A stretch of 64,000 nucleotides of DNA from assembly GCA_003868215.1 (NCBI GenBank), contig QWDQ01000039.1:124001-188000 (forward strand), read 5' to 3'. Within the stretch, counting starts at the first letter, position 1, and every line of letters starts with the position of its first letter. The notes beneath the pieces were generated by a model, which saw only the letters and a list, made by a program, of their open reading frames with translations, did no database searches and had not been told where the DNA came from. This DNA is from Pseudophaeomoniella oleicola. Its lineage: Eukaryota; Ascomycota; Eurotiomycetes; Phaeomoniellales; Phaeomoniellaceae. Shown in pieces: positions 23,106 to 34,180 of the stretch. Made by a program: the position numbers and the translations under genes.

Positions 23106-23774
23106 CACTTCATGCAAAGGCTCAGATTAAAAGGTGTCGATTCGTTGAGGTAACGGAATAAACTACTGCTCCTGGTTCAACGACAAACACTGGAAGGTTC
23201 CTGCCAGACCTGTAGGCATATTGGAGCGATTACCATACGACGAGCTACCTTCGATACCAGTAGTTTTCCTCGCGCAAGGCACATCGGAGCTAAGACTTGT
23301 CATATCCCACGAGATGGAAACCCCAGGGAAATACTAAAATGAGTGGGTTCATTTCTGGATAGTGGAGTCGTTACTTATCTCGATCTTCATTTTAAGCCTC
23401 TACAATGGGTTCAAGGTCGAGCTCCCTACCGTCGGAAGCACGTAACCGTCGGGTGAATGACATCCGATGGCCACCCTCATTCTATCAGAGCGTGTCCATG
23501 GACTCAGACTTCAGCGTCAGATTGGCCTTGGGACCCATCTACAGGGTTCCCGACTTCGATGCTTGTTCTGACCCCGGCTTATCGCAAGAAGATGGATACT
23601 GTCCCAACTATGGACCCAAGTTGGCTCCGCGAATCCAGATCAAGCCAGGGGTTAAGCGAAGGCCAGTATCAGAGATAACTCAGAGGGCGCAGAGGAAAAG
23701 TCATAAACAACCTCTTCTCCCTCAATGCTCGACCTAGCTTGCACATACCCTTGTCCATTCGAGATTGTTCCAGG
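23106..23774. promoter_or_regulatory. shared divergent promoter, GMC oxidoreductase / NCS1 permease
   Basis: This 669-bp stretch contains a direct repeat of ACCGTCGG at 23428-23435 and 23445-23452 (17 nt start to start). Its CGG cores are possible Zn2Cys6 contacts. A 110-codon frame at 23405-23737 overlaps the repeat but resembles nothing I know and is not called. Confidence 0.45.
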
Positions 23775-25732
23775 ATGGTTTTCTCAACGGTATTGAACAA
23801 GCTCGAGGTCAAGCCTACGGATGATGAGTATGAGTCGATTGTTAGTCTTTTACTATGCGTCTCAGAGGTTGTCAGAGTACTGATGATTGGGTAGGAAACA
23901 AGCCGTTGGGGAAACCGAGACGTCTACCCAGTTCCTCATGACAAACGTACATACAAAACATATGACTTTGTCAGTTACTGGGGTATGTTTTACTACACGT
24001 ATTCCTGGCTCAAGCTGACCCCGTCAAGGAACTTGTGGTGTTTGTCTGTCATCATGGACTATCGGCAGTAGTTTGATCGGTACCGGTCTTACAGCAGGCC
24101 AAGCCATGGGCGCTGTGGTATGTCTTCGCAGATGCTTTCAGAGAATTATTAGATGCTAATGGCGGACATAGGTCGTGGGAATGTTTTTGTCTAGCATTAA
24201 CGCCTACCTCAATGGAACTCCTGGTGCAAAGCATCATCTAGGATGTAAGCCTCGTCCGTACGAGGTCATCCTTGCTTCAGAGTACTGATGATTGGTTAGA
24301 CGGTATGCTTGCTCGAGCAGCATTTGGACTATGGGGATCGTATTTTACGGTCATGCTCAACGTGTTCCAATCTTTTGTGTTCTACGTAAGTTGGGCGACC
24401 TTGGATGCTCATGAGAGAGCTAAGCTGATGTCGGACAGGGAACACAAATGTATTACGGAGGTCAAGCATTCGTCATCATTCTCAATTCAATCTTCCCAAG
24501 CTTCCTTCATATGAAGAACACTCTTCCAGCAAGCGCTGGAATCACGACGCCAGGATTGATCGGATTTGTTCTATTCATCATCCTGTATTTTCCGATCATC
24601 TACTTCATACCGGCGCATAAGATTCAGAAGTTACTTGAGGTTCAAGTCATCGTTGCAGCAGCAACGCTTCTCGGTATAATGGGATGGTCTGTAGCTGTGA
24701 GTGAACCCAAGATTCTTTCCACGAACATTACTGACCACGTCTCAGGCAAATGGTGGCAGTCCTGGTAATCTCGTCTCGCCAGCGATCAAGCTATCAAAAA
24801 CAGAAGCTGGATTTCGCGTTGTCCAGGGAATCACGTCGGTCGCTGGAACTTATACGGGTGGCAGTGACCGTGTCTCTGATTGGACTAGGTATGGCAAGAG
24901 ACGACACACGTCTACACCAGCAGTTCTCATACTTTCCGTGACTGTGATTCTGACGGCTTTGATCGGGATCATTTCGACCTCTGCACTGGCCGAAGCTTAT
25001 GGAACGCTTGACGGGGCGATTCAATGGAATCCTTTGATCTCGCTCCAGTCGGTCCAGGCAATGCAATACACAGCTGCCTGCCGAGCGGGAACATTCTTTG
25101 CTGGGCTCGGTCTCTTGTCGGTCACGGTTTTCGTCAACTACACTCAGAACTGCGTTTCATCTGGAATGGATGTGGCCATGCTTGCCCCAAAGTACGTCAG
25201 TCAACGTCGGGGTTCTATCATCTTTAGCATCCTCGGCGTTCTCGCTCAACCGTGGAGGTTCCTTACGCAAGCAACCACATTTATTACCGTGCTCAGCTCT
25301 TTCGGGGTCTTCATGAGCCCTGCTGCGGCAATATTGGTCGTCGACTTCTGGCTGATTCGAAAGACGAAATGGAACGTCCCGGACCTTTACAGACCCGGGG
25401 GCATTTACTGGTTCAATGGGGGTATCAACTGGCGGGCTTTCGTTGCATACACGCTTGGGATGTTCCCTGCGTTACCGGGATTCGTTAATGCAGTCTCGGG
25501 CATGGAGATGGCTGTCACATGGAGACGGTTCTTCCAGATCAGTTACTTCTTTGGGTACATCGTTTCTGGCGGGTTGTTCTACATTTTCAACAAGATCTCC
25601 CCACCTCCGGGTGTCGGGCACCAAGTTGACTTTGACATTGACGGCGCGACCATTGTGGAAGACGAGCCAGAATCGGAGCACTCTCATGGAGAGAAAGATA
25701 TGGAAGCCGTTGAGACGAAGATTCCAGTTTGA
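23775..25732 (+). CDS. NCS1 permease, Fur-type (uracil/allantoin/purine-related transporter)
   Basis: There are seven exons: 23775-23840, 23895-23982, 24029-24117, 24172-24244, 24300-24385, 24439-24696 and 24746-25732, giving 548 residues. The N-terminus has the Fur-type layout SRWGNRDVYPVPHDKRTYKTYDFVSYWG followed by TM1 (TCGVCLSSWTIGSSLIGTGL). QMYYGGQAFVIILNSIFPSF and the later TNVxx-like loop NYTQNCVSSGMDVAMLAPKYVSQ are also typical of the family. The C-terminus is hydrophilic and acidic. Members import nucleobases, hydantoins, allantoin or nicotinate-like heterocycles with H+ at the plasma membrane. Six short introns crowd into the first kilobase, and two of them have nearly identical 3' halves (see findings). 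As part of the cluster it suggests a nitrogen-containing ring substrate, but that remains an inference. Confidence 0.9.
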
Positions 25733-26874
25733 ATGATGTACATTAATCATGCTAGCAGGCTGGACGGAGGAGGGAATCTGAATTGTATGAAGAGTCATCA
25801 ATGAACGTAGTCTGCTTGAAGACCGCAGTGCAAGCTATCGTTATTAGCCAACACTATCAGAACTTTCGATTTGACATGTTCACAACGCCTGATCTAATAT
25901 CACCATTGAACTCAGACCAACCCAGCTGGGAAGTGTATCGACCTCTGGCCAGAACCCTGATCCCAGATATGGCATGAGTCTTCCTAGGTAACTCGGACTA
26001 TATCAGTAACCCGCTCGACGCGCGCGCTTTCCTCCATTCCGCGACATGTTGGGAAAGGCAGACACGAATATTAAGTCTAACTGGAATAAAAGAAGCAGCC
26101 GAAATCCAATGACTTTAGGTACAAAGGCACATAAAGGATACCCTTAGCTATACTAATCCCGTGGTAGGTAGTAAACCTTCGCATCTCAAGAAGAATTCAG
26201 ATCCAGATCCAGATCTTTCCTACTAATAGTTCTAACGATTCGGTAGGCAAGAGAGGTGATAACAACTAGGCCTGGAGATAAGTTAGACATCACAACTCAT
26301 CGCATGTCAGTTTCCGACCGGCGCAATTGATGATTATTAATCTTTTTTGCCAGCCGGACACACGAAAGTGGACTTGCGACTTCTTTCGGGGCAACTAATC
26401 AATCAATCATCTCCAGTTTCTTTTCTTATCTCTTTCGAACATCGCATCGCTGTCGGAAGCCCTTTGCCGCACGCTATGGAAGCTGTAGGTAACAAACAGA
26501 CAAACAGATCGCCTTGTTGTATTAGCTTCAATGAATTCATTGTTGTTATCGAATAGGTTTGTGTCTTTCGGAGTTAAGGCTCTGGTCTGGTCGATGTTCT
26601 AGAAACCCCTCCTCTTCTCTCAAGCCTCGGTCACGTAGGGAACAAACAGATTGGTTGAGTAGGGAAAAGCTTCATTCTTGTTATTCCTTTTCAACTTATA
26701 TATATTTGGTTCTACGTGCCTAATGTCCTCTCTCCCTTTCCCCCATTGTTTCGTGGTGGTGTAATAGATCTTGTGGAAAAGATATTGGGACTGTCCTCGT
26801 CGTCGTCGTTGGTTGACGAACGTCTTTACTTTGTTATCGTTACTACTACTAATATTGAAGAGATTCTCGCGAAA
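25733..26874. other. intergenic, promoter of the aldehyde dehydrogenase
   Basis: This 1.1-kb stretch holds no gene that I can support. A GATCCAGATCCAGATC short repeat lies near 26201-26215 and a TATATATAT element at about 26698-26706, roughly 170 bp before the aldehyde dehydrogenase start. Confidence 0.5.
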
Positions 26875-28554
26875 ATGGGTATTCCAATTGAGACGGATCT
26901 ATTTATTAACAATGAAGTACGTGGCTAAAAATTCTAATTTTATGGCAGAGATGGATGGGTGCATGTTTCTATCTACTGATACACTGTTGCAACAGTTCGT
27001 TCCTTCATCGACGGGGGAGACGTTCGATCTTTATTCTCCTTACTCGAGAGACCTACAAGCGAAGGGTGAGCCCCGATCGAAATCATGTCTCTCCCTTCTT
27101 GTTGCTGATGGTGATGGCTGAACAGTCGCCGAGGCATCCATCGATGACGTGAACAAAGCCGTCGACGCCGCCGAGGCCGCATTCCCAGCCTGGAGCGCCC
27201 TATCACCGCTCGAGCGAGGCGCGCCCATGAAGAAGCTCGCCGAAAAGATCCTCGCCAGCAAACCGGAATTGGCCGAGCTCGAGGCCATCTCGATGGGCAC
27301 TCCGGTCACCGACCACGGGTTCGAGTGCCATTATGCGGCTGTACATTTCAACTATTTCGGTGAGGCTGCGTATCCGCAGGGGCATACCAGTTTGAACACG
27401 CCTGGCTTTCTCAACTTTTCGGTGCGGCAGCCGTTTGGTGTGGTCGGTATCATCATCCCGTGGAACTCGCCGCTCGTTTTCTTCAGTAAGAAGATCGCTC
27501 CGGCGATTGCGGCGGGGAACACTGTCGTCTTGAAGAGCAGCGAGAAAGCGCCTCTTACGGTATGTATTCTATCGGATATGCTGACAGACCCCAAGCCTGG
27601 TAAATTTCGAGCTGACAACCTGCCCAGTCATGGAAGGTCTCTCAATGGATCAAGGAATGCGGCTTTCCTCCAGGTGTCATCAATGTCATCTCCGGCCACG
27701 GTCAGATAGGCGCCGCAATCGCATCTCACATGCGTATCCGAGCTCTATCCTTCACCGGCAGCTCCCGGACCGGCCGTGCCATCCAAATCGCCTCGGCCCA
27801 ATCGAACCTGAAAAAAGTCGTCTTCGAGCTCGGCGGCAAAGGCCCGTCTCTGATCTTCGAGGACGCCGACATCGAAGAAGCCGTCAAAGCGACCGCGTTC
27901 AGCATCTTCTGGAAGAGCGGACAGACATGCATGGCCAACAGCCGGATCTACGTGCAGGAGAGCATCAAGGACAAATTCGTCGAGGTGTTCAAGAAGGTCG
28001 CCAGCGAACGTGTGATAGGCGATCCGAAGGATTCCAAAACCACGCACGGCCCACAAGCCGACAAGGCGCAATACGACACAGTCCAGAAATACATCGAAAG
28101 CGGCAAACAAAGCGGCGGCCAACTCATCCTCGGCGGCGAAGACACGCCCTCATCTTCCTCCTCCTCTTCCCAATCCCACCCCCTCACCATCCCTCCCGTA
28201 ATCTTCCTCAACACCCCCCCTTCCGCCTCCATATCCCGCGAAGAAATCTTCGGCCCCGTCGTCCTCATCAACACCTTCACCTCGGAACCCGAAGCGCTCC
28301 GCTACGCCAACGACACCGAATTCGGCCTCTACGCCTCCGTTTTCACCCAAGACCTTTCCCGTGCCCTCCGCGTCAGCAAAAAGTTAGAATCGGGAATGAT
28401 CGGCGTCAACGTCGCGAGTCCGACGGGCTGTTGGGATTTGCCTTTCGGGGGCTGGAAGAGTTCGGGGACGGGCAGGGAGAGTCTACTCGAGAGTATGGAG
28501 CATTTTACAGAGGTCAAGTCTGTGTATGTGAAAGTGCCGGGGATTGGGGGGTGA
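26875..28554 (+). CDS. aldehyde dehydrogenase (NAD(P)+-dependent)
   Basis: There are four exons: 26875-26916, 26996-27065, 27126-27559 and 27628-28554, giving 490 residues. The start MGIPIETDLFINNE-FVPSSTGETF has the usual ALDH N-terminus once the first intron is removed. Catalytic residues are clear: Asn in IIPWNSPL, general base Glu249 in VFELGGKGPS and nucleophile Cys283 in SGQTCMANSR. EEIFGPV and the C-terminal PFGGWKSSGTGRE are also present. The family oxidises aldehydes to carboxylates in the cytosol. Around residue 360 there is a serine run within GGEDTPSSSSSSSQSHP, a small low-complexity insertion not typical of the fold. It is the last gene of the cluster before the core E1 gene and probably acts after the GMC oxidoreductase. 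Confidence 0.93.
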
Positions 28555-28763
28555 TTAATTCACTACGTAGTAGTAGGATTCAAGATAATAAAGTAAGTAG
28601 GTAGGTACCTAGGTAAGTACCTACTAATTACCTATCTACCTTACGTAGAATAGGTTTTTTTTACTTGAGTAGTAGGTAATTAGGTACCTTCCTAACTTGA
28701 GCAATATATCAAGAATCGATTGTCCAGCTTGATAGGAATTCGTACATCTTACAGCCACCAAAA

Positions 28764-28796
<33 letters not shown>

Positions 28797-29037
28797 TAGA
28801 AACATTCGAGACTTTGTATTTCAATCATCATCTACCTACCTACCTAACCCACCTATTCGACGACGCCGCCGCCATTCCTGAACGAGCAAGCAAGCAGGGC
28901 AACCAGGCTGGCTGGCTGTTTCTATTGAGACGAGACGAGAACGAAACGAAACGACCGCTGAGAAGACCCCACAGAAGTAGGTGGTACCTTAGCTTCGCCA
29001 TGTATTTTACTAGCAGAATCTCGCCCTAAACCAGATC
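28555..29037. other. intergenic, convergent 3' ends with poly(A) tract
   Basis: This gap lies between the convergent aldehyde dehydrogenase and E1 genes. It holds a CACTACGTAGTAG palindrome, dense GTAGGTACCTAGGTA-type motifs (about 28594-28690) and the poly(A) tract at 28760-28795. I see no gene. Confidence 0.55.
28760..28795. repeat. poly(A) tract
   Basis: A run of 36 A residues is interrupted once by G. It has no flanking coding remnant or target-site duplication that I could recognise, so I do not call it a retroposon tail. Confidence 0.85.
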
Positions 29038-32000
29038 CTAACGCTTCAATTTGACCATGACGTATGGAATCTCGACGTCTTCTTCCGTCGTATCTTCGGC
29101 CGTGATCTCGAAAATGACGTTCTTTTGGTGCGAGGGGATCTTTTTCTTGGAGATGGTTTCGAGCAATTCACTCAACCTGAGGCGGGCGTCGTTAGTACTC
29201 AGGACCGTGCGAACGAGACATGGGGTAGGGTAATACATACTTTAATGGTAGTCTATCCTTGAGTTTGGATGGAGGATAGAAGCTTGCATATAGTAGACTG
29301 ACACCGGAGCTGATCATCGTAACGGTCAAACCCTTCTCTTCAAAGTCGTCGAGGAATTGTTGGAGAGGGATATCGTCAACCTCAAATCGATCCCAGAGTT
29401 TGTCGATAACAACTTCACCGTTCTTGCCTTGGTAATTGCCCTTGGGGCTTCCAATAGGTTCACTGAAACCAAAGAACGGCAATGCAAGATTTATGAACCC
29501 GTTCTTGTATTGTTCAATGTCGTCTTTGCCATCAATAATCTTAAACAATTCCAAGACCACCAGACCGGTGACCATAGATGTTGTTGTGGCGATGGCAGGA
29601 ATGATCTTTCCAGCGATGAACTTCGTTTGATGTCTATCGGCAGGTTGAATCTCATAGTTGAGAGCACGGAGGTTGCTGGCTGCGTTAATGAAGTCAATGT
29701 GGTGGTTCGAGTCATCATCCTTTTCGAATTCCACTGGGGTTAGACGGAAGCCCGGGAGATCCTTTGATTTCGGAAGCGAGTCAACGACCTTTTGAAGATC
29801 GTCATCTTCAGCTCCAGCCGCCGGTCCCTCTTCTGGGTCTGGGTCAGCATCATTTGCCTTGATCTTGACGTTGGCGTCAGGCTTGAACTCCGGAATGATC
29901 ATATTATCGAGGAGTTTGTGGTAGTAGTGCTTGTCGGTGGTAGGAGACTTGATCCCGTAGTTGAAGGCATGCAAGTTAGCAGCAGCGATGATGAATCCCA
30001 TATGAGTTGGGTTTTCCGGATCAAATTTGAGAGGAGTCGGAGCACGCTTTGGTCCTGACCAAAATGGTTGTCCGCTGGAGGTCTTTGAATCTTTGGGGAA
30101 GTTGTACAATAGTTGTTGAATGGCATTATTGTACTGTCTCTCGAATTGCTGACGCGCCCATACAATGCAGTCTTCGAAAGTGAGTGGTTTCTCTGCAACC
30201 AGAAACTCGTGAAGGGTGTCCAGAGTGATTTTCTCGTTTCCTTGAGCCTTCATCGTCGTATTGACAAAATCTGGCTGGCTGAGGTATTGATTGCATGTTT
30301 CTGGAGGCCCCACGAAATATTGTTGGAATAGTTCACGAGCCCAAGCGATGGTGTGCTCGATCTTGTTGGGGAAACTCTTGAGCGTACACATTGGGAACGA
30401 GACTTCTGGAGGATCTTGAGAGCTTGAATATGACTCCGTCAGTCTTGGTAAGATGACCTGAGTGTTTCCCTTTGTGCCAAGAGTACCGCTTTCAAGCAGG
30501 GGCTTCATGAAAAAGACACAGCGACGGTCGACATAAGTTCGAGCCTCGACGTTATCCAAAGCGTTGGTCACCACATCTAGCTTCTGCCAGAACTCCTCGT
30601 TGTAGACCTCCTCTGTGTCTGGACCGACGCGGTCCTTCTGACAGACGATTTTACCCTTGAGATCTGGATTCATCACCTCGACAGCGGCAGTGGCAGTCTC
30701 ACTTTTAGCCTTTCCAACGTCCTTAGCGCGGAACAGGAACTGTCGGTTAAGGTTACTCTTCTCAATAGTATCCATATCTGCAACAGTAATCGAGCCATCC
30801 TTACCAGTGGCCAAACCGATCATGGCGTAGTTCTTCAGCATCTCACAACCGATGGCGCCAGCGCCAACCAAAAAGTTCTTGATATTGCCAATCTTCTCTT
30901 GGAATTCCCGGCCAAAGACAGCGATTTGGCCGTCATATCGAGACCCCGTGGGCTTGCAAAGCTCTTCCGAACGCTTCACTGAAGTTGGAAGTGACTCAAG
31001 AGAATCGAAATACAACCACTGTAAAACAGGGTGGAACTTTCCAGACACCGACTTCAAGACTTCTTGAGCCGCAATGCCTCCAAAGAAAGCGTTCATTGGA
31101 CTGAGGTCACCAGTCGCTTGGTAGCTGAGCTCAGTAATCAATTTCTCATCGATCTCAACTTCAAGACCATCTTCCTTGGCAATCTCCTTTGCATAGCCGA
31201 TGACTTCTTGGGCATCCGCGTCGCTGTGAGGCTTGGGGAGTCTATTCTTGTGTGTATCGGCAAAACGATGAAGAGCTTGGACTCCAATGTGAATTTGCTG
31301 TGGGTGATCAAACTTTGCAAAATCAGAGATCAGAAGCTCCGGCTTCTTTAGTTGTTCGCTCAGTGGTTGGAAGTCGATAAACTTCGGCATCTTTACCTGC
31401 GTGTAGAGACCACCACCTTGGTAAGGTCCAAGGTCGGAAACATCACCAATAGAGAAGGTATAGGGTCCTTTGACTGTAACCTTCCTTGGTGCAGCGTTGT
31501 TCAAGCCTTCCATGCCTTTGACTTCTGTGAAAGTCACGTAGTCGCCATCCTGCAAGCCATGTCTTGATTCGTCCAACGCAGAGACCAGGCCATCGGCATC
31601 GATATCAGCAACGATACCGTTGAGAGGATTTTCGCCGGTGGCATCACCGACCGTAAAGTTCTTCCCGAAATCGTTGAACAAATACCCGAAAAGACCAAAT
31701 GTGTCTGTAATGATCAGATATATCCCATTATGATGGCAATATTCTGAGATTGCTACTTGATCTTTCAAGGTTGTGCCAGTCAAGACGACGACTTGGAACG
31801 CCTTTAGCGACTCCAGCCCATCGACCAAGGACGGCAGCTTATGGACTTCGACTGGGGTATACGGGTTCAGCTCCGCAATGCGTGGCGCCGTCACCTCTGC
31901 TCGCGATTTGCCGACGTCATCTTCGTGGAGAAAGAATTGTGAGGATAGATCGGCGATAGCTACAGGTGTAGGGTCGTATAGTGTCAGAGACTTGACGCCA

Positions 32001-32263
32001 GCGAGGGCCACATTCTTGGCTATAAAGCAGTTAGACTACTGCGCATTCTCAAGTTATTATGTTGCAGGGGAGCACGCACCGATCTCGACACCGAGACCTT
32101 TCAACCCCACTATCAGGACGTTGGAAGAGCCCATGCGCTTCATCGCCTCATGGCCCAAGACATACAGCTGTCTGCTGTAAAGTGACTCATCGATATCCCC
32201 TTGCTTGACTTGTTCGACCAAGTCTATCGCCTTGTCGACATCCATCTTGATGGAATCTGTCAT
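29038..32263 (-). CDS. uba1: ubiquitin-activating enzyme E1
   Basis: There are three exons, 32080-32263, 29241-32019 and 29038-29176, giving 1033 residues, close to yeast Uba1. The N-terminus reads [20 protein letters not shown], then [16 protein letters not shown] (the inactive adenylation half). The active adenylation domain has the ATP-binding [17 protein letters not shown] at about residue 457 and a downstream [16 protein letters not shown]. The catalytic Cys is about residue 606 in [15 protein letters not shown]. The C-terminal ubiquitin-fold domain is completed by exon 3 ([16 protein letters not shown] to PYVMVKLKR). The enzyme adenylates ubiquitin and passes it to E2s, and it is essential. 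The first ATG in frame is at 32263. The frame remains open upstream and encodes a basic stretch without an ATG (see findings). Confidence 0.97.
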
Positions 32264-33160
32264 GATTTTCTTTTCAGGGCGGGCCAGCTCTTCGTGAGAT
32301 GCTTTGCGCTTGTTCCCCAGTTTGACGGTTGAGATCTCTTCAATCTTGTGTGGTGAAATTGTGGCTAGCAGTACTGCGGTCTTGCACCAGCAGCGCAAGA
32401 CCAACTAGACCTGGTGGTGTTCGGGAGCAAGTTCGATCTTGCTGTTTCGGAGGTGGTATCGTCAAGTTGGTTCCGATAGCTGAAGGTGGGACAGCTGCGT
32501 AGATATGACCAGCTCAGGATCTGTCAAACCACAGACGGTAACGCTGAACCAAGGCTGTTAAGAGAACGTAATTATGTTGAAAGAGACAGATGGGTAATAA
32601 TTGTGCTACAAGATAAATGTGTTGCGATCGGATCAGATCACAAACCAGAATCACCTTCTCTACCTGATGCTTAGTAACGAAGGTTCGCGAATCAATAATT
32701 GCATCAGCGTTCCTTTCTCCGTTGTTTGCCATTTGCCGCCGCAGTAATTACCAGGTACTTACGTAGTACGCATACGCAGTCTTGGTTAAGAATCCGTTAA
32801 TTACATAACGTGCCCTCCCCTTGTCCCTGTCTGACTAAAACTTGGCGTGCTAAGAACCCCCCGATGAGAACCCTGAAGTTGCTTGCTTCAGTGTCCCCGT
32901 CAGGAACCCAACCCACGGGACCAAACTAAACCACAACCGGCAACATGCTTTGAGGCAGCCTCCTGACGTTGAATGTCTACTTCGACAGCAAGTCAACACA
33001 ATAACTGACTTGACCAGCTGCTTGAACATGTACTTAGTGCATCGTACACATTGATCTATACCGCTTCAGGTGTTCTTTCCAGTTACCATCTTTCGCTTTA
33101 CGACTTTCAGAGGGGTCTCGCTCTCATCAACGCCATAGCGGTGACGGTCTTCATCCTCGG
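32264..33160. promoter_or_regulatory. shared divergent promoter, E1 / PQ-loop gene
   Basis: This 0.9-kb stretch lies between the E1 and PQ-loop starts. The first 140 bp upstream of the E1 ATG keep the E1 frame open. The rest has no gene that I can support; a short ATG frame at 32514-32732 on the minus strand has no known resemblance. Confidence 0.5.
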
Positions 33161-34136
33161 ATGAGAATGGACCCCCTTGATCCCCGATGTGAGGAGCTGG
33201 CACACCCCGGCAAAGCCAACTTCGGCATATCTCTGTAAGTGATCAGGCATCTCCTAGAGGTGTAGATTGCAATCCATTAACAGCCAGCGTAGCTTCCTCC
33301 TCGTTGGAATCCTGGTGTCCTATCTTCCCCAGCATTATCGGATAATTCGCCATCGTTCATCCTTTGGCTTGTCCCCGTACTTCGTGTTACTGGGAGAGGT
33401 ATCGGCGACATGTGCATTCGCCAACATCCTCACTCTGCCCCAAAGCAGGGCTGATCTTGCCTGTTGCCAAAATATCAGTGGCTTTGCATGCTTTTCCGGG
33501 TTGCTCGGGATGGCCCAGGTCGGGGCTCAGTGGGTCTGCTTTTCACTAGTGTAAGGCTCCGTTCTCACGTGTATAGCTTGCCATGCTGACCAGCATAGCG
33601 TTCTACTATTTCTTATATTCTTCCCTCGCCCAAAGCAAGAAGAGGTCATTGCTGCACCAGATCCGAAGGACCCTTCTATCAGGACTGCCCTCGTCGTCGG
33701 TGCAGTCTGCGTCGTCCACGCGGTATTGACCTTCGTTCTATCCGTCTATTTCATCATTCTACATCCATCCAGCTTACAGGTATGGGCAAGTTTCCTCGGC
33801 GTCCTGTCCACAATTTTAGCCGCCATACAATACTTTCCGCAAATCTGGACTACCTTTCGACTCAAAGCTGTAGCCAGTCTGAGCATCCCGATGATGTGCA
33901 TTCAAACTCCCGGTAGTTTCGTGTGGGCTGCAAGTCTTGCTGTCCGTCTGGGACCGTCCGGTTGGAGTACATGGGGTATCTATCTGGTTACCGGCTGCCT
34001 GCAAGGCACTTTGCTATGTATGGGTATCTTCTTCGAGTTGAACAACAGAAATGTTCCAAGGCGTGCAGGGACACCGCCTGTGAGATCTTCGGACGATGCC
34101 ACGGAGACAACGCCACTCATCAACGCCGCAGAATAG
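33161..34136 (+). CDS. PQ-loop repeat membrane protein
   Basis: There are three exons, 33161-33234, 33284-33550 and 33599-34136, giving 292 residues. The introns are 49 and 48 bp, both phase 2. Two PQ-loop repeats are visible: SYLPQHYRIIRHRSSFGLSP near the N-terminus and QYFPQIWTTFRLKAVASLSI in the C-terminal half. About seven membrane segments are expected. The family (PF04193) includes vacuolar or lysosomal exporters of cystine and cationic amino acids; this fungal subgroup has no well-defined substrate. A conserved N-terminus (PLDPRCEELAHP) supports the start, although ATG 33167 two codons later is equally possible. It is convergent with the HAD phosphatase gene, with only 44 bp between stops. 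Confidence 0.9.
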
Positions 34137-34180
34137 CAGCCTCGTTATTATAGTCTATCTTTGTCTGATCGTTTCTCGCC

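Noticed and set aside
23405-23737. 110-codon ATG frame upstream of the NCS1 permease, considered as its first exon or a small gene
   Set aside because: The permease has a complete N-terminus from ATG 23775, the frame ends in a stop, and its sequence resembles no known protein.
28760-28795. Poly(A) tract as the tail of a retroposed copy
   Set aside because: No adjacent coding remnant and no flanking direct repeats were recognised.
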